From Pseudomonadota bacterium (lineage in GTDB: Bacteria; Pseudomonadota; Gammaproteobacteria; Burkholderiales; SG8-39), in the NCBI GenBank assembly GCA_947455195.1, contig CANGMI010000003.1, forward strand, positions 199,620-263,619: a DNA stretch of 64,000 bases, read 5' to 3'. Each line of letters begins with the position of its first letter. The first letter of the stretch is position 1. Both the position numbers and the translations under genes were made by a program. Under the pieces are notes generated by a model, which was given only the letters and a program-made list of their open reading frames with translations, did no database searches and was not told the DNA's origin. Positions 34,613 through 43,565 of this stretch are shown here, piece by piece.

Positions 34613-35695
34613 TCAGTCGCTGCGAATGTGCGCCCGGTCGATCACCTGCTTGAAGCGCACGATGTCGGCGCGCAGCGATTCGGTCAGCTGTTCGCCCGTC
34701 GAAGTCACGGCATCGACGCCGGCATCGGCAAGCCGGCGACGGATCTCGGGTCGGTTGAGAATGGCACGCGCGTCAGTGCCCACCTTGCGGATGATGTCGG
34801 GCGGCGTGCCGGCAGGCGCCGCAAGTCCGTACCAGGCCTCGACCGCGTAGTCGGCCAGCGCCGCGCCACCGGCCTCACGCACCGTGGGAATCTCGGGCGC
34901 GGCGGGCGTGCGGGTCGCGTTCACCATGGCAAGCGCGTTGAGGCGACCGGAGCGGATGTGCGGCAGAGCGGGCGCCAGCGTGAGCGCCGCCACGTCGATC
35001 TGGCCCGCCACGGTATCCAGGGTGGCGGGCGAGCAGCCCCGGTATGGCACATGAACGACAAACGTGCCGGTCTGCGCCTTCAACATCTCCATCGCCAGAT
35101 GGAGCGAGGTGCCATTGCCGCAGGAGGCGTATGAGTAGCGCCCCGGATTGGCACGAAAGAGCGCGAGGAGTTCCGGGAGCGTTCGGGCCGGCACCCGGGG
35201 ATGGGCAACGATCACCATGGGTGAGGACACCACATAGGTGATGCCGACGAAGTCGCGCACCAGATCGAAAGGCAGATGCTCGAAGAGACCCACATTGACC
35301 GCGTGCGCGTTGCTGATCATGAGCAGCGTGTAGCCGTCGGCCGGCGACTTCTGCACGGCTTCGATGCCGATGTTGCCACCGCCGCCCGGGCGATTCTCGA
35401 CCAGCACCTGCTGCTTCCACTGCTCACCGAGGCGCTCGGCGAGCACGCGCGCCCCGATGTCGGCTGCCCCTCCGGTCGTGAAGGTGACGATGATCTTCAC
35501 CGGACGCACCGGGTAGTCGGCGTTGACCGCCGCGGGCGCAGCACCAGGAGGCGCTGGTTGTGCACCCGCCGGGGCCCAGGGCAGCGCGCTCGCCAGCGCA
35601 GCCATGGCCACCATCGTCCGCAGCATCCTGCGAACCGACTGCCGGACATCGCAGCGGCCTGCGGCCTGCGGGCAGCTCCTCAGCGCACAGCCCAT
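34613..35695 (-). CDS. TTT/Bug family substrate-binding receptor
   Basis: 360 residues from 35695 with a long n-region before the hydrophobic signal (MVAMAALASALPWAPAGAQ); an internal ATG at 35626 would give a conventional 20-residue signal. The mature protein has YPVRPVKIIVTFTTGGAADI, the family start strand, VENRPGGGGNIG and HVPYRGCSPATLDTVAGQ, all Bug hallmarks. It is periplasmic. The gene follows the MetE-like gene by 3 bp on the same strand and is probably co-transcribed with it. No tctAB genes adjoin, as for most Bug receptors. Confidence 0.9.
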   Translation of the reverse strand: MGCALRSCPQAAGRCDVRQSVRRMLRTMVAMAALASALPWAPAGAQPAPPGAAPAAVNADYPVRPVKIIVTFTTGGAADIGARVLAERLGEQWKQQVLVENRPGGGGNIGIEAVQKSPADGYTLLMISNAHAVNVGLFEHLPFDLVRDFVGITYVVSSPMVIVAHPRVPARTLPELLALFRANPGRYSYASCGNGTSLHLAMEMLKAQTGTFVVHVPYRGCSPATLDTVAGQIDVAALTLAPALPHIRSGRLNALAMVNATRTPAAPEIPTVREAGGAALADYAVEAWYGLAAPAGTPPDIIRKVGTDARAILNRPEIRRRLADAGVDAVTSTGEQLTESLRADIVRFKQVIDRAHIRSD

Positions 35696-35698
35696 GAC

Positions 35699-36805
35699 TC
35701 AGCCCCAGACCTTGTTGGCGATATCGACCACGAGGCCGAGCTTGGCCCACTGGTCGTCCTCGGCCAGCACGTTACCCTCCTCGGTCGAGGCGAAGCCGCA
35801 CTGCGGTGACAGGCAGAGACGATCGAGATCGGTGTATCGGGCCGCCTCGTCGATGCGTCGCAGGATGGCATCGCGATCTTCGAGTTGCCCGGTCTTGGTC
35901 GTCACGAGGCCCAGCACCGCATGGCGGTCCCTGGGCAGCAGGCGCAGCGGCTCGAACCCGCCGGCGCGCTCGGTGTCGTACTCCATGAAGTAGCCATGCA
36001 CCCGAATGCGCTCGAACAGAAGCTCGGCCACCGGGTCATAGGCACCGGCTCCCTGGAAGGTCGATCGGTAGTTGCCGCGGCACAGGTGCATCGTCACGGT
36101 CATGTCGGCCGGAATGTCGGCAATCGCGGCATTGATGAGATCGGCAAAGATCACCCCCAGCCGCTCCGGGTCATCGCCGCGGGCACGCAGCTGCTCGCGA
36201 AAGTTCGGATCGCACAGCATCGCGATGTAGACCTCATCGAGCTGCAGGTAGCGGCAACCGGCATCGGCAAAGGCACGCACTGCCTGCGCGTACGCACGAC
36301 CGACGTCGGCGAAGAATGCCTCCATCTGGTCGGGCCGGTAGGCAGCATCATCGATGGCCTTGCGGCCCAGACGGCCGTAGATGGCCGACGGTGCCGGTAT
36401 GGTGATCTTGGCCACCCGCTGGGTGCTGGACTGCAGGAATCGGAAGTGATCGAGCATCGGGTGCCCGCTGAAACCCACCTTGCCCGTGACCCGTGCCCCT
36501 TCGGCACGCGTCTTCACGCCGGCAAAGGTGATGCCCTCGCCCAGCACCTCGCGCTCGACCCCGTCGAGACCCCAGAGAAAATCCAGATGCCACCACGAAC
36601 GACGAAACTCGCCATCGGTGATGCCCGAAAGGCCGATGTCCTGTTGCCGCGCGATGATGCGACGGATCTCGCGATCTTCGACTTCGCGCAGGGCAGCCTG
36701 ATCGATCTCGCCTCGCGCGCGGCGCTGGCGGGCCTCCTTCAGGACCGCAGGACGCAGGAGGCTGCCGACATGATCGGCACGAAAGGGCGGGCGGGTGCGC
36801 AACAT
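35699..36805 (-). CDS. MetE C-terminal-like (cobalamin-independent methionine synthase family) protein
   Basis: 368 residues, corresponding to the C-terminal catalytic half of MetE only. It starts FRADHVGSLLRPAVLKEAR and has ITDGEFRRSWW, YLQLDEVYIAMLCD, MHLCRGN (His and Cys zinc ligands) and LSPQCGFAS (third Cys). Stand-alone proteins of this type are widespread in Burkholderiales and several are thought to move methyl or alkyl groups between thiols and other acceptors rather than make methionine. It should be cytosolic and zinc-dependent. A paralogue lies at 52222-53322. Paired with a TTT receptor downstream. Confidence 0.9.
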   Translation of the reverse strand: MLRTRPPFRADHVGSLLRPAVLKEARQRRARGEIDQAALREVEDREIRRIIARQQDIGLSGITDGEFRRSWWHLDFLWGLDGVEREVLGEGITFAGVKTRAEGARVTGKVGFSGHPMLDHFRFLQSSTQRVAKITIPAPSAIYGRLGRKAIDDAAYRPDQMEAFFADVGRAYAQAVRAFADAGCRYLQLDEVYIAMLCDPNFREQLRARGDDPERLGVIFADLINAAIADIPADMTVTMHLCRGNYRSTFQGAGAYDPVAELLFERIRVHGYFMEYDTERAGGFEPLRLLPRDRHAVLGLVTTKTGQLEDRDAILRRIDEAARYTDLDRLCLSPQCGFASTEEGNVLAEDDQWAKLGLVVDIANKVWG

Positions 36806-37031
36806 CAGACAGGCTCCTGTTCAGTGGCCGCCCGGCATCGAGGCCATGGACGACCCTCGGGACAATCGGGCGAGCACTGATCGTAACAGGCCGGCAGGCG
36901 CGTCATGAAACGCGCAGGATACCCGCGCCCGGGACGCGCTCACGATGCGTCCGAGACGCGTCCGGCACGGCGGCACGGCGAGCGGGCGAGGCGGCCAGGC
37001 GGCGACGCCGCGACCCGGCCGCTCGGCAGAC

Positions 37032-38699
37032 TCAGTAGAAGAAGCGGGCTGCATTCACCAGGGTCATGTAGAGCCCCCAGGCAAGGGGAATGCCGACCGC
37101 GAGCCAGGCACACCAGACCAGGACCTGACTGCCCTGGGTGCCCCCGCCGGCCTGCGCGGTGGAGGCGCCACTCGACTGGGTGCGGTCATGCGCAAGCTGT
37201 CGCTCCTTCGCCAGCTCCTCAGGCGTCATGAACCACTTGCTGTCCAGGGGTCGCACGAGGAGGTTGCAGATGAGTCCGATGACCAGCATGCCCACGAGGA
37301 TGTACATGGTTTGGTTGTAGACCTGTTCGCGCGGTATGCCCAGACCCAGCTGGTAATCGCGCATGTAGTTCACGACCACCGGCCCGAGAATGCCGGCGGT
37401 GGCCCACGCCGTCAGCAGTCGACCATGAATGGCCCCGACCATCTGCGTACCGAAGAGGTCGGCCAGGTACGCGGGTACGGTGGCGAAACCACCGCCATAC
37501 ATGCTGAGAATGATGCAGAAGGCCGCGACGAAAAGAAGCTTGCTGCCGGCCGCAGCACTGGCCGGCGCCGTGAAATAGAGGAGGCCCCCGAGGACGAAGA
37601 AGACCACATAGGTCATCTTGCGTCCGATTCGGTCCGACAGACTGGCCCAGAAGAAGCGGCCGAGAATGTTGAACAGACTCATCAACGCGGCAAAGCCCGC
37701 TGCGACGCCCGCGATCGCCGCGAGCTGCGTCTTGTCAAGATCGGAAAAGCGCAGGTCAAGCCCGATCAGTTGCCCGCCGAACACTTCCTGCAGCATCGGT
37801 GAGGCCATGCCGATCACGCCGATGCCGGCGCTCACGTTCATGCACAGCACCATCCAGACCAGCCAGAACTGCGGAATGCCCCACACGCGCCGGGCGTGAA
37901 CATGGCCCTTGGTAATCATCGGATCGGCCACCAGCGCAGCCGGGGGCGTCCAGCCGGCAGGCTTCCAGTCAGTGGCGGGCACCCGATAGGAGAGCGCACC
38001 ACCCATCATGTAGACGAAGTAGGCGAGGGCCATGACGACGAAGGTCTGCCACACCCCGACCTCGGTCGCGCTCGCAAAATGCTTCATGAGAAGCGCCGCC
38101 AGCGGCGAGCCGATCATCGCCCCGCCCCCGAAACCCATGATGGCCATGCCGGTTGCCATGCCGCGACGGTCCGGGAACCACTTGATGAGCGTGCTCACCG
38201 GGCTGATGTAACCCAGACCCAGACCGATGCCGCCGATCACGCCCGAGCCCAGCACCATCAGCCAGAACTGATGCAGGTAGACGCCGAGCGCCGAGATGAG
38301 CATGCCACCCGCCCAGCACAGGGCACTCACCACCCCCGCCTTGCGCGGACCGACCCGCTCGAGCCACCCACCCCAGATAGCCGCCGAGCACCCGAGAAAG
38401 ACAAAGAAGAGGGTGTACATCCACCCCAGGGTGGAAATGGTCCAGTCGCAATCGCTGACGAAGAGGGACTGCCAGAAGCCCACCTCGGCGCCGCACTTGA
38501 GCGGCGCGCTGACCCCCAGCGCCTTGGATAGCGGCAGCCAGAAGACCGAGAAGCCGTAGGCCATGCCAATGCACAGGTGGATCGCGAGCGCGGCCGGGGG
38601 CACCAGCCATCGGTTGAAACCGGGCGGCGCGATGATGCGAGCCCGATCAAGCCAGCCCACCGACTGCCCGGCCACCCCAGCACTGGAATCGCTCATCAC
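37032..38699 (-). CDS. OFA-family MFS transporter
   Basis: 555 residues. The start helices have WLVPPAALAIHLCIGMAYGFSVFWLP, and the segments GLGLGYISPVSTLIKWFPDRRGMATG and MYGGGFATVPAYLADLFGT are diagnostic of the oxalate/formate antiporter (OFA) family. A second MFS motif is SLSDRIGRKMT. A C-terminal extra helix (VLVWCAWLAVGIPLAWGLYM) after a Ser/Thr/Gly-rich linker adds to the usual 12. The likely cargo is a small carboxylate, with exchange or symport; exact substrate unknown. The 226-bp region before it (36806-37031) and the 140-bp region after its start (38700-38839) show no gene I can support. Confidence 0.86.
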   Translation of the reverse strand: MMSDSSAGVAGQSVGWLDRARIIAPPGFNRWLVPPAALAIHLCIGMAYGFSVFWLPLSKALGVSAPLKCGAEVGFWQSLFVSDCDWTISTLGWMYTLFFVFLGCSAAIWGGWLERVGPRKAGVVSALCWAGGMLISALGVYLHQFWLMVLGSGVIGGIGLGLGYISPVSTLIKWFPDRRGMATGMAIMGFGGGAMIGSPLAALLMKHFASATEVGVWQTFVVMALAYFVYMMGGALSYRVPATDWKPAGWTPPAALVADPMITKGHVHARRVWGIPQFWLVWMVLCMNVSAGIGVIGMASPMLQEVFGGQLIGLDLRFSDLDKTQLAAIAGVAAGFAALMSLFNILGRFFWASLSDRIGRKMTYVVFFVLGGLLYFTAPASAAAGSKLLFVAAFCIILSMYGGGFATVPAYLADLFGTQMVGAIHGRLLTAWATAGILGPVVVNYMRDYQLGLGIPREQVYNQTMYILVGMLVIGLICNLLVRPLDSKWFMTPEELAKERQLAHDRTQSSGASTAQAGGGTQGSQVLVWCAWLAVGIPLAWGLYMTLVNAARFFY

Positions 38700-38839
38700 C
38701 TGTCTCCCATCCGCGCTTGTCGACGAATGGCTGTCCAGGCAGGGATGCCCGGAGCCCTTGTCGTATTTTGTTACAACTGTGGCGTGTTCTTGACCACACT
38801 GTCAAACGACATGTCGATGCGGGCGATGACCTGCCGAGG

Positions 38840-39367
38840 CTAGGGTGCCGATTGCTCCAGCTCGAATTGCCAGCGCTTCACGCGCCCCTCAGGGTCGAGA
38901 TAGACGTTCAGGAACTTGTTGTATGACCGATCCTGGTAACGCCAGATCATCACCGTTTCGCCCAGGGCCGGATAGCGCTCGACGAGACGCGGTCGACCGA
39001 TCAGCTCGAGCACCTGTTCACGCGACCAGCCTGGCTCGATGCGCTTGAATCGGGTCTCGGTCAGCACCTGCTCGGCTTCGAGCAGCCCGCTGGCACGATC
39101 GAAGGCAAGCCGCCAGGTCACGAAGCCCTGCGGTCCGTACACGTACCACCAGAGCAGTCGACCATCCGCAGCCTCGGTCTCTTCGGTGGGCACGCCCACC
39201 TGCGCGCGTACGTCCGCCGGCACCATGGCGGGGGTCAATCGCTGGAACTTGCGCACAAGCGGATCCTCCATCGGACTGCAGGCAGAGCACAGAAACGCGG
39301 CGAGCGCAGCGCCGGCAAGGCGCAAGACACCCCTGCGGCTCGTGCGCGGGGAATCGAGTCGCATCAT
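38840..39367 (-). CDS. Lipoprotein with BamE/SmpA-like features
   Basis: 175 residues from the ATG at 39367 (another ATG at 39364). The N-terminus has twin Arg (TSRRGVLRLAGAALAAFLCSAC), ending in a lipobox, so it is probably an outer-membrane lipoprotein and possibly Tat-routed. Two similar segments, ADVRAQVGVPTEETEAADGRLLWWY and SREQVLELIGRPRLVERYPA, are BamE/OmlA-like beta-alpha modules with the typical G-x-P turns and a following W-rich strand. A longer frame from a TTG at 39427 overlaps the upstream receptor gene. Not adjacent to bam genes, so a role in outer-membrane assembly is not implied. Confidence 0.75.
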   Translation of the reverse strand: MMRLDSPRTSRRGVLRLAGAALAAFLCSACSPMEDPLVRKFQRLTPAMVPADVRAQVGVPTEETEAADGRLLWWYVYGPQGFVTWRLAFDRASGLLEAEQVLTETRFKRIEPGWSREQVLELIGRPRLVERYPALGETVMIWRYQDRSYNKFLNVYLDPEGRVKRWQFELEQSAP

Positions 39368-39419
39368 GCGCAGCGATCGGGCGTCCACGGCGCCCGACAT
39401 CGACTCGACCGGCAGCCGG

Positions 39420-40385
39420 TCAGTCAATCTGCAGGCCGAGACTCTTCACCACCGGCGCAAAGAGGTCGACGCCCTCGTTCACCACCTTGCGAAAATGCTC
39501 CGGCGTGTCGAGTTCGGGTTCGAGCGAACGGTCGGCGAGCTGGCGAAGGAAGGCCGGATCGGCATACACCGCCTTGAGTTCGCCGTAGATGCGGTTGATG
39601 ATCTCCGCGGGCGTGCCACCGGCGGCAAAGAGCCCGAACCAGTTGTTCACCTCGAACCCGGGCAGTCCCGACTCGGCCACGGTCGGCACATCGGACAGTG
39701 CGCGGTCACGCCGGGTGGTGGTGACGGCAATCGGGCGCAAGCGCCCGGCCTTGATCATCGGTGCCACATTGCCCACCGAGTTGACACCCAGTGGCACTTC
39801 GCCCGCCACGCTCGCGGTCTGCGCCAGGCCGCAGCCCTTGTAGGGCACATGCACGAGATCGATCCCCGCCCGCGCCTTCAGCATCTCGGCCGCCAGGTGG
39901 TGCGGCGTGCCATTGCCGCAGGAGGCATACGCCAGCTTTCCAGGCTCGGCCCTCGCCCGTGCGATGAGTTGCTGCAGGCTGGTGATGCCGGTTGCTGGCG
40001 CGGCGGTGATGATGAGCGTGGTGGTAGCGAGCGCGGTGATCGGTGCCAGATCGCGCCGCACATCGAAGGTCATCTTCTTGTAGAGCGACGGGTTGATGAC
40101 GATGTCGAGCGCGACCACCAGAAGTTCGTAGCCATCGGGCGGTGACTTCGCGACATGGTCGGCACCGATGTTGCCGGTCGCCCCGGGGCGGTTATCGACG
40201 ATCACCTGCTGGCGCCAGCGCTCGGACAGGCGCTCGGCGAGGAGCCGTGCAAGGGTGTCATTGCTGCCCCCGGGCGGGTAGGGGACGACGATATGCACCG
40301 GGCGCACGGGCCAGGTCTGGGCCTGCACACCGAGCGGCGCGAGACACGCGACCAGCACGGCCAGGGCGGCGAGCAGGCCTTGCAT
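39420..40385 (-). CDS. TTT/Bug family substrate-binding receptor
   Basis: 321 residues with signal peptide MQGLLAALAVLVACLAPLGVQAQ. The mature start WPVRPVHIVVPYPPGGSNDTLARLLAERL, VDNRPGATGNIGADHVAKSPPDG and LVHVPYKGCGLAQTASVAGEV are classical Bug features. Start at 40385 is preferred over a 45-residue Arg/Pro-rich extension that lacks a signal. The divergent gene at 40652 is 266 bp away; that gap shows no recognisable promoter. Ligand unknown, and no permease adjoining. Confidence 0.92.
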   Translation of the reverse strand: MQGLLAALAVLVACLAPLGVQAQTWPVRPVHIVVPYPPGGSNDTLARLLAERLSERWRQQVIVDNRPGATGNIGADHVAKSPPDGYELLVVALDIVINPSLYKKMTFDVRRDLAPITALATTTLIITAAPATGITSLQQLIARARAEPGKLAYASCGNGTPHHLAAEMLKARAGIDLVHVPYKGCGLAQTASVAGEVPLGVNSVGNVAPMIKAGRLRPIAVTTTRRDRALSDVPTVAESGLPGFEVNNWFGLFAAGGTPAEIINRIYGELKAVYADPAFLRQLADRSLEPELDTPEHFRKVVNEGVDLFAPVVKSLGLQID

Positions 40386-40651
40386 CGTGCCGCGCTCGAG
40401 CCGCGGGCCGCGCAGCACCTGCGCACGTCGTTCAAGGACAGGAAACACGGCAACCTCCGGTGTTCGGGTTCGTCGCACCGAAGCGCTCGCGGGCTCCAGG
40501 CGGGGCCACGAGAATGTCATACTCGGCCGTGCCCTGTCGACCGGGCGGCGGCTTGCGCTGCTGCGCGGGCGCTGTCATCTTGGGGCCCCGGCCGGCTCTG
40601 ACTGCCTGCACCCGGCGCTTGCCCCCTCACCCGCCCATCGCCGGTTCAACG

Positions 40652-41128
40652 ATGCCGACCTCAGTCCCCGCCTCACCCGTTCCGACATCACTGGTTGCGG
40701 CATCAGCCAGCCCTGCCTCACCCGCGGGCGCACCGGCCGCCCCGACCCGAGAAACCCCGAGCGCAGGGCGTACCCGCCCGGGCGATCGACTCGCGGCGCG
40801 GGCCATCGGTCTGCTCTCGCGCTGGAGTCGTGCGGCTCACTGGAACCTGATGTTCTCCGGGCCCTGCGGCTGTTGCGCGGGCGATGCACAACTCATCCAC
40901 CTCGAACGTCAGGCCATCGCCGCGCTCGAGGAACGTGTGGGGCGCGATCCGGCGCTGGCCGACCTGCTGGCCCGCTGCCGCGCCCCCGAAAAGGCCGACG
41001 CGCGGCCGCTCGGCCAACTCATGCGCGCCATTGCCATCGAGCGCGACCCGACCCGCTCAGCCGGCCATGCCATACTGCTCGACGCGCTCGAGGCCCTGCT
41101 CGAGTCGATGGAAGGAGACGGCTCGTGA
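40652..41128 (+). CDS. Hypothetical protein preceding the amidohydrolase
   Basis: 158 residues, not recognised. The first 50 residues are Pro/Ala/Ser/Thr-rich and low-complexity; the true start may be further downstream. The rest is helical, with a Cys cluster (GPCGCCAGDAQLIHLERQA) that could bind a metal, and HAILLDALEALLESMEGDGS at the end. The stop overlaps the GTG start of the amidohydrolase (GTGA), and GAAGGAG lies inside its last codons, so the two are co-translated. A regulator or partner of that enzyme is possible. Confidence 0.55.
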   Translation: MPTSVPASPVPTSLVAASASPASPAGAPAAPTRETPSAGRTRPGDRLAARAIGLLSRWSRAAHWNLMFSGPCGCCAGDAQLIHLERQAIAALEERVGRDPALADLLARCRAPEKADARPLGQLMRAIAIERDPTRSAGHAILLDALEALLESMEGDGS

Positions 41129-42138
41129 CCCCCAGCGCAGTGCGTGGCATCGACATTCATACCCACGTGGTACCCGGCGCCTTCCCCGGCTATCGGGGTA
41201 CGCGTGGCGCCCATCAGTGGCCATCGATGGCGCCCGCGCAGCCCTGCCACTGCCACGTGATGATCAACGGGGCGGTCTATCGCACGGTGCCCGACACGAG
41301 CTGGCTGGCGGAGAAACGCCTGCCCGACATGGACAGCAGCGCCCTCGCCCGCCAGATCCTCTCGCCGATGCCCGAGCTTCTCTCCTACTGGCTGCCCGCG
41401 GAAGATGCCCGAGATCTGGTGCGTCACGTGAACGAAACCATCGCCACGATGGTGGCGCACGCGCCGAGCCGTTTCGGTGGCCTGGGCGGCGTACCCTTGC
41501 AGGACCTCGATGCTGCCATTGCCGAACTCGAATTCATCATGCGCGACCTCGGTCTGCATGGCGTCGAGATCGGCACCCATGTGAACGGCGTGTCGATCGG
41601 TGACCCGCAGTTCGAACCCTTCTTCGCAGCTGCCAGAGCGCTGGGGGCGAGCATCTTCGTGCATGCCATTCACCCGGCCGGCCGCGATCGAATCGTGGGT
41701 GCGGGCCTCGAACAACTGGTGGCCTTTCCGGGCGATGTCGGCCTCGCCATCGCCTCCATGATCACCGGCGGCACCCTCGAGCGCCTGCCCGGGCTGCGCA
41801 TGGCGTTCAGCCATGGAGGGGGTGCCTTTGCGATGATGCTGCCTCGCCTTGAGCACGGCTGGAAGACATCCCCTGCCCTCAGGAACATCCTGCCACGCTC
41901 ACCCTCGAGCTATGCGCGCGAACTGTGGTACGACACGCTGGTGTATGACGTGACTGCCCTGCGCCATGTGGCGAGCGTCTTCGGTGCCGACAGACTGTGC
42001 CTCGGTACCGATTATCCGTTCCAGATCCGCGAGCGCGATCCGGTCGGTGCGGCACGCGCCTGCGGGTTCGACGAGCAGACCACGCTCGCGCTGCTCGAAG
42101 GTAACGCGCAGCGTTTTCTCGGCATGCGCGTCGACTGA
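41125..42138 (+). CDS. Amidohydrolase 2 family (ACMSD-like) metal-dependent hydrolase/decarboxylase
   Basis: 337 residues from GTG, with GAAGGAGA at 41110-41117 as ribosome-binding site. The TIM-barrel metal site has IDIHTHV (HxH), HAIHPAGRD with the third His, FSHGGGAFAM with the fourth, and GTDYPF with the conserved Asp. This is the signature of the 2-amino-3-carboxymuconate-6-semialdehyde decarboxylase (ACMSD) superfamily, whose members decarboxylate aromatic or ring-cleavage acids or hydrolyse C-C/C-N bonds. The substrate cannot be told. It overlaps the preceding small gene and ends 28 bp before the convergent hydantoinase-like gene. Confidence 0.88.
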   Translation: MTPSAVRGIDIHTHVVPGAFPGYRGTRGAHQWPSMAPAQPCHCHVMINGAVYRTVPDTSWLAEKRLPDMDSSALARQILSPMPELLSYWLPAEDARDLVRHVNETIATMVAHAPSRFGGLGGVPLQDLDAAIAELEFIMRDLGLHGVEIGTHVNGVSIGDPQFEPFFAAARALGASIFVHAIHPAGRDRIVGAGLEQLVAFPGDVGLAIASMITGGTLERLPGLRMAFSHGGGAFAMMLPRLEHGWKTSPALRNILPRSPSSYARELWYDTLVYDVTALRHVASVFGADRLCLGTDYPFQIRERDPVGAARACGFDEQTTLALLEGNAQRFLGMRVD

Positions 42139-42166
42139 CGGCGCATGCCGCAGGCCACGCGCATCC

Positions 42167-43549
42167 TCAGGCGTGTCCAGCCCCGATCGCAGGCCGCCGG
42201 AGATAGCGCCCATGACCGGGTGCACCGACGATCCGGGCATCCTGCATGACGATCTCGCCCCGCACGATCGTCATGGTGGGCCAGCCTGTCAGCATGCGAC
42301 CTTCATACAGGCTGTAGTCGGCGTACGAGCCGAGCGCGACCGGATCGACCACGCGCCGTTCATCGAGATCGACGATCGTGAGGTCTCCGTCGAGACCGAC
42401 ACGGATGTCACCCTTGCGATCCGACAGATTGAAGATGCGGGCCGGTGCCGCCGTGAGGCTGTCGCAGATTCGTTCGAGCGAAACGCGCCCCTTGTGATAG
42501 CCCTCCGAGAGCAGCACCGGCAGAATCGTTGCCGTGCCCGGAAAGCCCTGCGAAGCCTGCCAGATACCTTTTTCCTTGGTCGCACGCTTGCGCGGCACGT
42601 GGTCTGAGGCCACCACCTCGATGCTGCCATCGGCGAGCCCCTCCCACATCGCATCGACATCGTCCTGGGTCCGGAACGGCGGGTTGGCCTTCCCCAGCGA
42701 ACCGATATCGGCATCGAGCGTGTGCGTGAGGTAGTGCGGGCAGGTTTCGGCGTAGACCGCCGGGTAACGCTCGCGCCACTTGCGAAGCTCATCGAGTCCG
42801 AGCCGCGACGACAGGTGCGGCACATAGATCCGGGCACCAAGCCGTTCGGCAAAGTAGCCTGCGCGAACGATGTTCTCGGCTTCGGTGAAGGCCGGCTTCG
42901 ACAGGCACCAGTCGCGCAGCGTGTCACGCCCCTGCTGCTGGAACTTGCGCCGGATGCGATTCACGATCTCGATGTTTTCGGTGTGGCAGACCACCGTGAC
43001 ATCGCGCAGGCCGGCAGCCGCCTCCAGCAGGTCGTGGAAATAGCCATCATCGGTTCCGTCAAGCCCGAGATAGCGTCCCTCCTCGCCCTTGAAATTCATG
43101 AAGTACTTGAAGGAGGTCACCCCGAACTCGTCCACATAGCGACCCAGCTCGCTCAGGTGCAGTTCGTTGGCGGTGGAGAAATGGAATCCGAAATCGACCA
43201 GGCAGCGCTCGCGGGCATGACCGAGCTCGCGGTCAAACACGGCGTCATAGGCCTCGTTGTTGAGAAAGTAGCCAAGCACGGTCGAGAAGCCGCCCTGCGC
43301 GGCGTAGGTCGTCTCGGTCGAGTACTCGGTGATCTTCTCGGCAAATCCGAAATGCAGGTGGCAATCGATCAGGCCCGGAAAGACATGCCGACCCGCCGCA
43401 TCGATGCTGCGGCGAGCCACCGCGGGCGTACCACGCGCCATCAGCGCCACGATCTTTCCCTGATCGATCGCCACATCCAGTTCGGCCTGCGGCCGCCCCG
43501 GAAAAACAACCGTCCCATTTCGTACGAGCAGGTCAAAGTCCATCGACAT
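42167..43549 (-). CDS. Dihydropyrimidinase/hydantoinase-like cyclic amidohydrolase
   Basis: 460 residues from 43549; the second ATG at 43543 has the better spacing from GGAG. The binuclear zinc site is complete: GLIDCHLHFG (HxH), SFKYFMNFKG with the carboxylated Lys, CHTEN (His), PHLSSR (His) and ASDHVPR (Asp). A C-terminal hydantoinase-like region ends the fold. Enzymes of this type open hydantoins, dihydropyrimidines, allantoin or dihydroorotate. It is the last gene of the nine-gene minus-strand operon. The N-carbamoylsarcosine amidase-like isochorismatase upstream would act on the ring-opened ureido acid. Confidence 0.88.
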   Translation of the reverse strand: MSMDFDLLVRNGTVVFPGRPQAELDVAIDQGKIVALMARGTPAVARRSIDAAGRHVFPGLIDCHLHFGFAEKITEYSTETTYAAQGGFSTVLGYFLNNEAYDAVFDRELGHARERCLVDFGFHFSTANELHLSELGRYVDEFGVTSFKYFMNFKGEEGRYLGLDGTDDGYFHDLLEAAAGLRDVTVVCHTENIEIVNRIRRKFQQQGRDTLRDWCLSKPAFTEAENIVRAGYFAERLGARIYVPHLSSRLGLDELRKWRERYPAVYAETCPHYLTHTLDADIGSLGKANPPFRTQDDVDAMWEGLADGSIEVVASDHVPRKRATKEKGIWQASQGFPGTATILPVLLSEGYHKGRVSLERICDSLTAAPARIFNLSDRKGDIRVGLDGDLTIVDLDERRVVDPVALGSYADYSLYEGRMLTGWPTMTIVRGEIVMQDARIVGAPGHGRYLRRPAIGAGHA

Positions 43550-43565
43550 CGTCTCCAGAAATCCG

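Noticed and set aside
38761-38805. A sigma-70 promoter for the OFA transporter (TTGACA on the minus strand at 38800-38805)
   Set aside because: No acceptable -10 at 16-18 bases; the spacing to the nearest AT-rich hexamer is too long.
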